Under the pieces are notes generated by a model that was not told the DNA's origin, did no database searches, and saw only the letters and a list, made by a program, of their open reading frames with translations. 64,000 bases of DNA. Source: Eupeodes corollae. Taxonomy: Eukaryota > Arthropoda > Insecta > Diptera > Syrphidae. The stretch is from positions 57,298,421-57,362,420 of the forward strand of contig NC_079148.1 in NCBI RefSeq assembly GCF_945859685.1, read 5' to 3'. Both the position numbers and the translations under genes were made by a program. Below, one piece after another: positions 10,640-22,197 of this stretch; within the stretch, counting starts at the first letter, position 1, and each line of letters opens with the position of its first letter.

Positions 10640-11489
10640 AATTGTGGTGTGCAAATAAACGCTCCCCAATCAACACCAAACGAAAAATCCCATACAAAAA
10701 TTACAATGAAATCGTAAAAGAGCAATGTGGATTATTAGCGATGGTTAAAACGACTTACTATATTGTCCAAAAAAGTGAAAAAGTTCAAAAATTAACATTT
10801 TCACACTTATTTTGGGATAGTGATTCTGACTTTAAAAGTTCTAAAAATGATAGAAAGGTTATATTTTGATTAAAAAATGAATATTTTACTTTTGTAATTT
10901 AGAAAAAATGCGCCAGTGCAGTAAAAGCTTTACAATCGTGAAAAAAAGCAAAACATATTTACCTATTTCATAAAAATTAAACGAAAAGCGATTCTTTCCC
11001 TTTTCAGTAACGCACTGATAAAATTTATAATTTATTGCCTTTGGAGTCAGAACGTAAACAGACCTTTTGTTTTGTTGAATTCACCTAAACATGCATTTCA
11101 TTTGGTGTATTTTTTGTGAAGTGGTGAAGGTGAAATTGTTCTTAATGCAGAAACATCATGGGCTAGGTGTTAAGGGTTTTGTCTTTTGTTACATTCAGGA
11201 TAAAACAAAAATATTCTTTTTAATTAAGTGAGTATTGTAAATTAACAAGACAAAATGAATTAATAAATTATTTCTTTAACAGCTTTATTCAGGTTCAGGT
11301 TGAAACCTTGTTAAAACATTATTCGCCTGATGTTCGTTTCTGTGTCTGTGACGTCTGCTGCTCATCTGCTCTGCGCTGCCCTTCAACATTTATTATATCA
11401 TATTGTTAAATCTGTGTCAAAAAGGAATAACAAAATAAGTGACTTTTTGTAGTTTTTATAAAGACGACTTATGTTTTTGTTCGCTTTAA
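10640..11489. other. AT-rich stretch, nothing firm
   Basis: A short open frame (10633-10869, 78 codons) lacks recognisable features. A piece at about 11416-11445 (GTCAAAAAGGAATAACAAAA) is a partial third copy of the arm sequence of the neighbouring hairpin. Nothing else was recognised. Confidence 0.45.
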
Positions 11490-11895
11490 TAAAAAAATGA
11501 ATATTTTGTCCATTAGTACCTATAATAAATTAAATTTCGACATAGGTCCGATTTATGTTGTTATTCCTTTTTGCCACAGAAATCATTTGTTTATAGTTCA
11601 TTTGGGTAAAAGATATTTTATCGTTTGAGGAACAACACCATCGTCTCAACCCAGAAAATCACCTTCATGCAGTACATTTGCTGCTTCATCTTGCACTTCA
11701 GCTGGTCACAGCAATACAAGTCCAACATCTGTATTGAGAGTGACGATGGTGTTGTTCCTGAAACGATAAAATATCTTTTACCCAAATGAACTATAAACAA
11801 ATGATTTCTGTGGCAAAAAGGAATAACAACATAAATCGGACCTATGTCGAAATTTAATTTATTATACTAATGGACAAAATATTCATTTTTTAATG
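11490..11895. repeat. Near-perfect long inverted repeat, 160-bp arms
   Basis: The left arm (about 11490-11651) and right arm (about 11738-11893) are almost exact complements. One base differs near the inner end (GTTTGAGGAAC against GTTTCAGGAAC) and a four-base CCTA insertion is present in the left arm. The spacer of about 86 bases contains CTTCATGCAGTACATTTGCT-type unique sequence. Such low divergence means a recent origin or arm-to-arm conversion. A transcript would form a long double-stranded hairpin. The open frame across it simply reflects the repeat. Confidence 0.9.
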
Positions 11896-12261
11896 CCATA
11901 TCCATACATTCTTTTAAACTTTTAAAACGGATACATCATAATTAGGGCAACAAAAAATATGTCCTAAAAAACTAGTTTTAAGCGCTTATAATATACCCTT
12001 AAAAATCAAATATATGCTCAATAAATGTAAAAGATGTTTATATGAAGCGTTTTTGCTTTAGGAAATTAATTAATAAGAACAATACCAATCAAATACAGAA
12101 AAACCAAAACTCTTCTTCTTCACTCCAACTTTTTGAAGATTAATAAAACATCCAAAAAATTTGTTTAATGGCGAATAGTTCAACTTCGCAACATACAGAC
12201 ATATATTATTTAAGAAAAAAAAAACAAAGTTAACAAAGCAAATTATTTTTTAATAAAAGAA
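11896..12261. other. AT-rich spacer, nothing recognised
   Basis: Lies between the inverted repeat and the satellite. No frames, repeats or RNA-like structure seen. Confidence 0.5.
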
Positions 12262-14560
12262 ATTCGGTCGTGTCCTTGGTACAATAATGTACCTACAGGA
12301 ATGTTTTATACCTTCCTGGAATCCTTGAAGTGTGAGTAAGAAAGTGGCATTCACACTTTTTAGTTACAATCAAAAAAACTAATAAGAACACGTCCAAGTG
12401 AGTTCCAAAATTTGTATTTTTCTATCAAAAATGTTTAAAAATGCAAACATTCGAACTCATTCGGTCGTGTCCTTGGTACAATAATGTACCTACAGGAATG
12501 TTTTATACCTTCCTGGAATCCTTGAAGTGTGAGTAAGAAAGTGGCATTCACACTTTTTAGTTACAATCAAAAAAACTAATAAGAACACGTCCAAGTGAGT
12601 TCCAAAATTTGTATTTTTCTATCAAAAATGTTTAAAAATGCAAACATTCGAACTCATTCGGTCGTGTCCTTGGTACAATAATGTACCTACAGGAATGGTT
12701 TATACCTTCCTGGAATCCTTGAAGTGTGAGTAAGAAAGTGGCATTCACACTTTTTAGTTACAATCAAAAAAACTAATAAGAACACGTCCAAGTGAGTTCC
12801 AAAATTTGTATTTTTCTATCAAAAATGTTTAAAAATGCAAACATTCGAACTCATTCGGTCGTGTCCTTGGTACAATAATGTACCTACAGGAATGGTTTAT
12901 ACCTTCCTGGAATCCTTGAAGTGTGAGTAAGAAAGTGGCATTCACACTTTTTAGTTACAATCAAAAAAACTTATAAGAACACGTCCAAGTGAGTTCCAAA
13001 ATTTGTATTTTTCTATCAAAAATGTTTAAAAATGCAAACATTCGAACTCATTCGGTCGTGTCCTTGGTACAATAATGTACCTACAGGAATGGTTTATACC
13101 TTCCTGGAATCCTTGAAGTGTGAGTAAGAAAGTGGCATTCACACTTTTTAGTTACAATCAAAAAAACTTATAAGAACACGTCCAAGTGAGTTCCAAAATT
13201 GGTATTTTTCTATCAAAAATGTTTAAAAATGCAAACATTCGAACTCATTCGGTCGTGTCCTTGGTACAATAATGTACCTACAGGAATGGTTTATACCTTC
13301 CTGGAATCCTTGAAGTGTGAGTAAGAAAGTGGCATTCACACTTTTTAGTTACAATCAAAAAAACTTATAAGAACACGTCCAAGTGAGTTCCAAAATTTGT
13401 ATTTTTCTGTCAAAAATGTTTAAAAATGCAAACATTCGAACTCATTCGGTCGTGTCCTTGGTACAATAATGTACCTACAGGAATGGTTTATACCTTCCTG
13501 GAATCCTTGAAGTGTGAGTAAGAAAGTGGCATTCACACTTTTTAGTTACAATCAAAAAAACTTATAAGAACACGTCCAAGTGAGTTCCAAAATTTGTATT
13601 TTTCTATCAAAAATGTTTAAAAATGCAAACATTCGAACTCATTCGGTCGTGTCCTTGGTACAATAATGTACCTACAGGAATGGTTTATACCTTCCTGGAA
13701 TCCTTGAAGTGTGAGTAAGAAAGTGGCATTCACACTTTTTAGTTACAATCAAAAAAACTTATAAGAACACGTCCAAGTGAGTTCCAAAATTTGTATTTTT
13801 CTATCAAAAATGTTTAAAAATGCAAACATTCGAACTCATTCGGTCGTGTCCTTGGTACAATAATGTACCTACAGGAATGGTTTATACCTTCCTGGAATCC
13901 TTGAAGTGTGAGTAAGAAAGTGGCATTCACACTTTTTAGTTACAATCAAAAAAACTTATAAGAACACGTCCAAGTGAGTTCCAAAATTTGTATTTTTCTA
14001 TCAAAAATGTTTAAAAATGCAAACATTCGAACTCATTCGGTCGTGTCCTTGGTACAATAATGTACCTACAGGAATGGTTTATACCTTCCTGGAATCCTTG
14101 AAGTGTGAGTAAGAAAGTGGCATTCACACTTTTTAGTTACAATCAAAAAAACTTATAAGAACACGTCCAAGTGAGTTCCAAAATTTGTATTTTTCTATCA
14201 AAAATGTTTAAAAATGCAAACATTCGAACTCATTCGGTCGTGTCCTTGGTACAATAATGTACCTACAGGAATGGTTTATACCTTCCTGGAATCCTTGAAG
14301 TGTGAGTAAGAAAGTGGCATTCACACTTTTTAGTTACAATCAAAAAAACTTATAAGAACACGTCCAAGTGAGTTCCAAAATTTGTATTTTTCTATCAAAA
14401 ATGTTTAAAAATGCAAACATTCGAACTCATTCGGTCGTGTCCTTGGTACAATAATGTACCTACAGGAATGGTTTATACCTTCCTGGAATCCTTGAAGTGT
14501 GAGTAAGAACGTTACATTCACACTTTTTAGAAAAAATCAAAAAAACTTATAAGAACACGT
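12262..14560. repeat. 197-bp satellite, 11 full units and a partial twelfth
   Basis: ATTCGGTCGTGTCC recurs at 12262, 12459, 12656, 12853, 13050, 13247, 13444, 13641, 13838, 14035, 14232 and 14429, exactly 197 bp apart. Units are almost identical. Units 1-2 read GAATGTTTTATA and ACTAATAAG. Unit 3 has GAATGGTTTATA with ACTAATAAG. Units 4 onwards have GAATGGTTTATA with ACTTATAAG. Private changes occur in units 5 (AAATTGGTATT) and 6 (TTTTCTGTC). Each unit has two small dyads: GGTACA-ATAA-TGTACC and CAGGAA-TGGTTTATACC-TTCCTG. The last unit diverges after about 14505. No coding capacity. Confidence 0.97.
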
Positions 14561-16755
14561 TTATATGGTGTGTCTATGGATTGAGATTGTGTTCATCCAT
14601 ATCCATACTAATATTATAAATGCGAAAGTGAGTCCGTCTTTTCACTGCAAAAGGATCTCGATTCATACAAAAATTGTACCCAAGAACTTTGTTCAAGTCT
14701 GGTGGTCATAATTTTCATGAACGGTTCATGTTACCGATTTCATGTATTTTATATTCATAGAAATTAGGAATAAGTATACACAATTTATAGAATTGGTGTT
14801 GGAAAATTTTAAAAATCCAGGTTCATGAGTCATAAGATATAGGAATAGACATTAAATTCATGAATATATGCATACAAAATAAAAAATCCAAGTTTTGTAA
14901 GAACTATCCCTACAACTTAGGATTTTGTTCCTAAATTATATGTATTATTCATAAGAAAGTGCAAATGTTAAAGCAGGAACCGTTCATGCTCGTATGTAAA
15001 AATACATGAAATCTAGGATCAATGATTTTAAACGAAATTCTTCCATACAAATTTTTTTAGGAATTGAGATACATAAAAACAACACCCATACATGAACTTT
15101 ATGACCGTTTTTTCATACATTTTCGGAAAAAATGTGCCATTTTGGCTCTAAGAACGCCGTTCCTAGATATTATGTACAATTTTTTTTTCAGTGTAGTCAA
15201 CCTTCCATTAAAGTTGTCTGAGTTGGAAGGTGATTTTTTGGCAGTTCAGATATTATAAACTTGCCTAGCTTTCAAGTCTATTATGTCGTCTGAACCGGCC
15301 CAATGGAAAATGCAAATTTGACTTTTGGACTTTATTGGTAGCTATAACTGACTCCTTATTGAAGGAAAAATTAAAAAGTGCTATATAATGCTGATTTTTG
15401 TTTTTTGACTGTTAGGTGATATGAACTTTGCTTTCGTTAAATATAAGTAGTGGCACCTTTCATCGATTTAAATAGCAAAAGATCGATTTAATGGATTTTC
15501 TTCAATAAATTAGTCAATATCTCAAAAAGCCACTATTTTTACTTATACCTAATGAGTACTTCCCTTTATGTAGTTTATTCATTGATTGGGGTGAGTTTAC
15601 ATACACCCCATCCCTTTTGTTGATGCGACGAAAGGAAAATTCAAAATAGGGGAACGGAATGGATCTATTGTTATTTAAGTGACATGAAATGTATCATCGC
15701 ACCCCTTCAACTTTTTACAACCTATAGCCCCTTTCACCGTCATTCAGACTGATTCAAATATTTAATCGTTTGATAAACAAAATGCACGCCACTCGTGTTT
15801 CCGTTTTTCGAAGAATTTAAAGCAACGAGGTTAAAACCTTAGAACTCAAATATACAACCCTTAAAATACATACACACATACTTCTCTTTCAATATTGCCC
15901 TTTTCATTTTTTGTACAATATAATAAAGGGTTACAAAGACTTGACTGAAACTCAACCCTGGTCCTTTTTAACGCTAAGCCATATTTGCTTTAACAATAGT
16001 TTTTAGATTCTGACACAGGGGTTTCTTTTTGAAAAGGAGGAACTTTCCTATGATCATGGAAAGAGAAAAAAAAACATCCCTTTCGATGCAAATATAGTGC
16101 TGTTAAGTTTTTCTTTACTTCCATATGACCACATACCCAAATTAAATGCTTTAAGGATACTATCTATATACTTTTAATGTATGTGAATATATAATTTTAT
16201 ATCATCTAGGTATGTATTATGTCCGTACTTTAATATGTAAATAGTTTTATTGTTCACTCCCATATTGAAACTTAGAATATCATAATTATAATGATAACAA
16301 GTAATCAAAGATAATATTTTGTAATGAATTTACGCGAGGGAATTGGGCCTTACCAAATTGAATCCATATCCAATTCGGATTGGGCGAGGAAAGATTCAAA
16401 TAACTGGATTTGTCTATTCAATTGATTCAACTTTGTGAACTGAATTCTTATTAGGCCTGTTTGTTTCAAAATGTCACTGTTGTTGTGTGAAAAATGTGCT
16501 TAAGTTCACATTATCGATTTTAGATGACAGTTTTGCTCAAAACTTATTGAGAGCCCTCAAGTAAAATAAAATGTCTAATAAAAGTAAATCTGCAGCTAGT
16601 TTCACAGAAAAGTATTTTCAAAAAGGACTTGACAACGCACGTTGCTTTAAATGGCGCATAGGCTTCAATTGTTTGGTCAGTTGGATCTTGTATGGTTGAT
16701 CCCTAAGATCATTACTCAACATACGCCAAAAGGTGTTCTGAGCGATAACCAATTC
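14561..16755. other. Non-coding stretch; one widespread-repeat motif
   Basis: At 14603-14640 the string ATACTAATATTATAAATGCG then AAAGTGAGTCCGTC resembles, from memory, a motif found at the ends of repeats in many insect genomes. Around 14700-15010, GAACGGTTCATG (about 14719) and GAACCGTTCATG (about 14983) form a weak inverted pair, suggesting another degraded MITE. No convincing gene was seen from 15260 to 16755. Confidence 0.4.
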
Positions 16756-17230
16756 TTGAAAAACACAAACACGCTTCAGCTTCGGCTTCGCCTGACGTTT
16801 ACGAGTTCAGCCATAGGAATTCAATGCATGCTATCACAATGAAGCCCCGACGTCACGTTTCATTTGACAATCGTAAGAAAATAACGTAATGTTACGTAAT
16901 TTGACTCCAAACGGAAGCTCTAGTTCAAATTTGCTGAACATTTGCTTTGTCTGACAGCTCAACAGCTGTATAAAAGTCAACAAACAAAATACATTTGCTT
17001 TTGGAGGGATTCATATTGGTTATTATAGGCTACTTCCGCGATAAATGATATTTTTTTGGTTTCAAAACTCATGTTTTTTTTATTTTGAGAAAAAATAACA
17101 GCTGCTAATGACAGAAGTTTCATTTTAGAAAAGTCGTATTGGAAGTGTCATTCAACGCAACCTCGAAGCAGGCCCAACGGAACGCAGACGAAGCCGAAGC
17201 CGAAGCTGAAGGGTATTTGTATTTCAGCCA
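16756..17230. mobile_element. MITE copy 1 (TIR related to ATGGCTGAAACACAAACACG)
   Basis: The left end ACACAAACACGCTTCAGCTT then CGGCTTCG is inverted at the right end as CGAAGCCGAAGCTGAAGGG..TATTTGTATTTCAGCCAT. The interior matches the element at 20871-21240 (shared AGTTCAGCCATAGGAATTCA, ACTCCAAACGGAAGCTCTAG, AACCTCGAA.CAGGCCCA). It is about 100 bp longer than the second copy. It contains no coding sequence. Confidence 0.8.
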
Positions 17231-20200
17231 TGACTGATTTACTCCGTTTGCTACGAACAGCAATATTTTTGACCAACTCATTTTCTTATTACTTGTCTAT
17301 TACGGCTAAAATTATGACCGGAAATTGGATTCAACGCTCTCCAAGTTGCGGTCAGCAACTCCGAATGATGAAAATGTTAAGTTTATTGAATAAATTGGCA
17401 ATGACAGTTCGATAATTGGAGTTATACTAAGGATCTGGCCCTCCAGGTTGGGGGTTGTGCCGTCGGGGTGACTTCCTGGCCACGTAAAAATACCTTAAGT
17501 TTCGAAGCACCAACAAGCTTCGGATACGGACGGATTCACTCTTGACAACCCACGCAAACGAAATAAGGACAACGAACTTCGGATATGTACGTGGAATGTT
17601 AGGTCCCTTAACAGAACACGTGCAGCCGAACAATAAGCGGAAGCCCTAAACTGCTGCAAGGCAGATATTACCGCCATCCAATAAGTGCGATGGGATGGAC
17701 CGGGCAAACGCAAACTAAAAGACTGCGATATATACTACGGCGACTGCTACCGAGAACAAAGACAGCGTCTATTTGGGTGTGGATTTGTTGTTGGAACTAG
17801 GCTCAGGCAAAAAGTCTTAAATTTCAACAGTGTGAGCGAGCGCATCAAGGCTAAATTCGCCAACATAAGCCTAATATGCGCGCATGCTCCAACAGAGGAG
17901 AAAGATGAAGACACCAAAGACATATTCTTCGAACTCTTGGACAAGACATATGAGCAATTCCCTGGCTATGACATTAAAATTGTCTTAGGAGATTTTAATG
18001 CCAAGCTAGGAAGAGAAGACATCTTTGGTGGCATAATCGGGAGATACAGCCTGCACGACACTACCTCCGACAACGGATTCAGGCTGGTCGATTTCGCTGC
18101 GGGGCGAGACGTTCTGGTAGCTAGTACGCAGTTCACGCATCTTAATATCCACAAGGGGACATGGAAATCTCCTGATCAATCAACCGTCAACCAGATTGAC
18201 CACATTGCGATCGACGCTCGACACTTCCCCAGTATCCAGGATATCCGAACATTCCGAGAGGCCAACATTGACTCGGACCACTACCTCGTTGTAGCCAAGG
18301 TACGGCTACGGATATCCCGATCCAAGCCAAAACAAGGAAGTACTGTGAGAAGATTCGACGTTAGACGGCTACAATCGCAAGAGACTGCCATGTCCTTTTC
18401 CGATCGAGTCTCTAATAACCTCCTAAGGAGTCCTATGCCTCCTGCATTAAGCATTGAAAACCAGTGGCAACATTGCCTTTCAGCCATCAGAGACGCCGCC
18501 TCTGAAGTGCTAGGTTTCACACGGCCACCACAGCGAAACCCCTGGTTTGACGACGAATGCCGGCAAGCTCACGCAGCGAAACAAGAGGCATACAAAACGG
18601 CGCTGCACAAAAGGACGAGAGCTGCTCGCGAGCTCTACGAGCAGAAGAGGAGAGAGGAACACCGGCTTCTTAGATGGAAAAAAGAGAGCATTAGAAGCGC
18701 GCGATCGAGGAGATAGAGGGATGTCACAACAGGAATGAGGTTCGTAAATTTTACCAAAAGGTAAAAAAAACCTCCCAAGGGTACCAACCACGAACCGAAG
18801 CCTGTAAAGACGATCAGGGGAACATCGTAGTAGAACGGCAGTCGATGCTGAGAATATGGAAAGATCACTTCTCAAAATTATATAACGGCGATGACGAACC
18901 GAATTCCGCTGTAAGGGAGATAGAACCACTCAACCTCGGCGACGCAGATCAACAATTCCGCCTACCCGACCTTGACGAAGTGAAGATAGCTATATCTAAA
19001 CTTAAGTCAAACAAAGCTGCTGCAGCTGACGGCATCACCGCCGAACTATTCAAAGCAGCACGCGATGACTTGGTAGGGAGCATGCACCAACTCATCTGCA
19101 AAATTTGGTCGGAAGAAAGCATGCCCGATGAGTGGAATCTCAGCATAGTGTGCCCGATACATAAGAAAGGAGACCCTCTAAACTGCGCCAACTACAGAGG
19201 CACCAGTCTCCTTAACATTGCGTATAAGATTCTCTCTGCCGTATTATGTGAACGTCTGAAGCCATTCGTCAACAACCTGATTGGTCCTTATCGGTGTGGC
19301 TTCAGACCAGGAAAGTCCACATTGACCAAATATTCACACTACGGTAGATCTTGGAAAAAACCCAGGAGCTTCAAATCGATACCCACCATATCTTTATCGA
19401 TTTTAAAGCCGCGTATGACAGCATCTATAGGGAAGAGCTCTACCGAGCAATGTCTAGTTTTGGCATCCCTGTCAAACTTATTCGTTTGTGCAGAATGACT
19501 ATTAAGAATGCACGCTGCTCTATCAAGGTTGGAAAAGATCCCACCCATGCATTTGATGTCAACAAAGGTTTTAGACAAGGCGATGCACTTCTTCAACATC
19601 GTTCTGAAAGAATTGTGCAAAACTCAACCGTCAACACTATAGAGGCACAATCTTCCAAAGGTCCATCCAATTAGTCGGATACGCAGATGATATTGGCATA
19701 ATTAGAAGATCAAAGCGTGATGTCAGTGGAGCGTTTTTGAGAATTGCGACGGAAGCGAAGAAGTCCTCTCTCGAGCATCTAACCATCTATAAGACACTCA
19801 TCATCCCGGTTATCATTTATGGCGCTGAGGCCTGGACCCTGTCAAAGAAAGATGAGAGCGTTTTACGATGCTCCGAGAGAAAAATTTGTCGGGTGATTTT
19901 TGGTCCCGTACGCATAGATGGAGAATGGAGGGAGAAGATATAACGACGAACTGTACGGGCTGTACAGCGAAACTGACCTAGTTAGCAGAATTAAAGTCCA
20001 ACGGCTTAGATGACTAGGTCATGTAGAGCGGATGGACATCAACGCTCCAGCCCGGAAGGTCTTCGAATCCAATCTTGTGAGACGGCGCAGTAGAGGAAGA
20101 CCGCGACTCAGGTGGCGCACGCAGGTGGGAGAGGACCTCAACCAACTTGGCGTGCGAAACTGGAGACAGCTAGCTAGGGACCGAGCTCGCTGGAGACGCT

Positions 20201-20255
20201 TGTTGGTTGAGGCCCAGGTCCGCCCTGGACTGTAGCGCCACCTTAAGTAAGTAAG
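17231..20255 (+). mobile_element. RTE-clade non-LTR retrotransposon, decayed, copy 1
   Basis: The endonuclease-reverse transcriptase frame runs left to right and ends at a TAG (20233) followed by GCGCCACC and the short tandem tail TTAAGTAAGTAAGT. Short simple-repeat 3' tails are usual for RTE elements. The second copy (48106-50371) ends in the same GCCACCTTAAGTAAGTAAGT, which fixes the 3' boundary. The 5' boundary is uncertain: recognisable sequence starts near 17420. Confidence 0.85.
17577..20235 (+). pseudogene. RTE endonuclease-reverse transcriptase (broken)
   Basis: An APE-type endonuclease comes first: CTWNVRSLNRTRA near 17590, VLGDFNAKLGRE near 17985, NQIDHIAIDARH near 18190 and DSDHYLVVAKV near 18275. 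Two in-frame TAA codons (17634, 17682) break its start, so the frame 17685-18716 begins after the second. A frameshift near 18690 moves the reading to AIEEIEGCHNRNEVRKFYQ. Reverse transcriptase follows (18845 on): NKAAAADGITAELFKA, IVCPIHKKGDPLNCANYRG, CGFRPGKST. Next come another frameshift (about 19320), a stop at 19344 region, FIDFKAAYDS, KGFRQGDAL and the catalytic YADD (about 19680). The region after GDAL is shortened by deletion. The C terminus has IIPVIIYGAEAWTL and GRPRLRWRTQVGEDL. It nicks target DNA and reverse-transcribes its own RNA in the family; this copy cannot. Confidence 0.88.
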
Positions 20256-20689
20256 TTCGACAATTTGTATGTGAAAAGGGTGTGTCCATAAATTAAATTC
20301 ATAGTTTTAAAGTCGCTATTAGTAAATTCCACATGTATTGCGAGCGATAATAGCTAGTGGCTCAACGACTTTGGTTTTCAAACATTTCAAGGATTTACTA
20401 AAGATATTTAATTTTCAAATAATATAGATTCAAAATGCGAATGTTGTACAAATTCAAACTAAATATCCCGGATCCATGTCAAAATGAAAAAAAATGTAAG
20501 CAATCCGGAAAAATAGTTAATAGATATTTTAGTATGTTTTCTTTTTATTAAAAATAAAGTAAAGTTAAAGCTTAGACGCATATTGTTTTTACTGAAAATG
20601 CATAGGATTTATATTACATATCATGTTTATAAACACATCCAGTCGTGATCATCAACGACTTTGAAGTCCTTTAAAGGTTTGAGTAGACA
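20256..20689. other. AT-rich spacer, nothing recognised
   Basis: No frame or repeat could be supported here. Confidence 0.5.
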
Positions 20690-20870
20690 GAATGCGCTAT
20701 CCTATATAAAAACACTCACCATCCTGGTTCTCATATATAGCGCTTAAGCTTGGACTTTGGTAAGGCAATATGAGAACGTTTTAGAATGCTTCAAAATAAA
20801 AATTCTTCGCGTGAATTTTTGTCCCGTCTGCATAGATAGAGATTGGAGAAGATTCAACGACAAAAGGCTA
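20690..20870 (+). mobile_element. RTE 3' fragment
   Basis: Translated, it reads like the C-terminal RTE block (LYKT.TILVLIY, AWTL, VLECF, ILRVNFCPVCIDRDW), with stops and frameshifts. It is more diverged than the adjacent RTE copy. It is cut at its right end by the MITE at 20871. Confidence 0.75.
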
Positions 20871-21240
20871 ATGGCTGTAACACAAACACGCTTCAGCTTG
20901 AGCTTCGCCTGACTTTAAAGAGTTCAGCCATAGGAATTCAATGCATGCTTTCACAATGAAGCTTTGACATCACGTTTCGTTTGACGAACGTAATTTAACT
21001 CCAAACGGAAGCTCTAGTTCAAATTTGCTGACCATTTGCTTTATCTGACAGTTCAACAGCTTTACAAAAAAGTCAACTAAAAAATACACTTTTACTGCAC
21101 GAACAATGAAAACAAAATTTTGAGAGAAAATAACATCTGCTAATCATAGAACTGTCATTTTAGAAACGTCATTCAAAGCAACCTCGAAACAGGCCCATCG
21201 TTACGCAGACGAAGCTAAAGCGTGTTTGTGTTTCAGCCAT
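20871..21240. mobile_element. MITE copy 2, TA target duplication
   Basis: The ends are ATGGCTGTAACACAAACACG (20871) and the complement CGTGTTTGTGTTTCAGCCAT (21240), flanked by TA on both sides. The TIRs continue for about 30 bases (CTTCAGCTT / CTTTAGCTTCG). A TA duplication fits a Tc1/mariner-mobilised element. Inserted into the RTE fragment. Length 370 bp, no coding. Confidence 0.82.
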
Positions 21241-21242
21241 TA

Positions 21243-21824
21243 TGGCTCAGGTTGGTCGAAGGGGGGTTGCAGAAATGTAGCACGACCCCCCAATTATAAC
21301 GCAATGTTTATTCTGGGTGGTATCACTGGATTTTGTTAATACCTAATAAATTTAAAATTTAATAGAAAAATAGGTTTAGTAGTACTGATATTTATCATAA
21401 ACTAGACAACATAAAACGAGACAGTTTTTAGTATTAATTAAGACTTAAAAGAATTATTAAATAATAAAAGTCAATTTAAAATGTAATTTTGCAATTTAGA
21501 AAAACATGGGATTAAATTTACATTTTTTTTCAAAAAGCGGACTTCTGGTTTTAAAAACCCGTGTAATACGTTATTGTAAGTGCTAGCGTTGTTTTTTAAC
21601 AAATTTCTTTCAGTTTGAGCCCTTTTTTAAATTGCATCTACCATCTCAATGGTGTTAAATAGATCCACTCCTCTCCAAGTAAAAAAAAATCTTGTTTTTT
21701 ACCACTTTACAAAATGCAGCTATCGATTTTAGGCGACCCAGTTATCGTACTCGTGTCTTAAAGTATATAGTTATAGGACTGACAGGTTTTTTAACTAAAA
21801 ACTGTAGGAAATGGATCATCCTTT
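21243..21824. other. AT-rich spacer, nothing recognised
   Basis: Begins with TGGCTCAGGTTGG and a C-rich patch (GGTCGAAGGGGGGTTG), then AT-rich DNA. No gene or repeat was supported. Confidence 0.45.
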
Positions 21825-22197
21825 GTGTTTGAAAGGGACAGATTTATAGTGAAGCTTCATAGCGATTATGTTAGAGCCATTTTGTCGCATTATGAAAAAA
21901 GATTAGGTCTCAGATAGCTATCTTTGTCTCATATAGCCCATCAAGTTCGTGAAAGAATGCTTTTCCAAAGTATTTCATTCTAGTGTTTTTTCTTTGGTCT
22001 CTACAACTACGGGAAAAGGTGTTGTAAGAGATACCCAACTTCTCTGCATTAACTGCTACAGGCCAATGTCCGGTACAAACCCCAAAATTCCTGGCTATGC
22101 CTTGCCTTGGCCTGCATAGAAGATTGTTTGTACAGGTTTTATCATAGGTGGGCCATATCTTCCTAGATATTATACAGTTGGATAAATTGCTCCACCT

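Noticed and set aside
11618..11800. 60-codon minus-strand frame
   Set aside because: It runs through the loop of the inverted repeat and encodes mirrored repeat sequence only.
12262..14560. CRISPR-like array
   Set aside because: Long 197-bp units without unique spacers in a eukaryotic context: a satellite.
18510..18929. 139-codon minus-strand frame
   Set aside because: Antisense shadow of the RTE endonuclease-RT frame, whose motifs are all on the plus strand.
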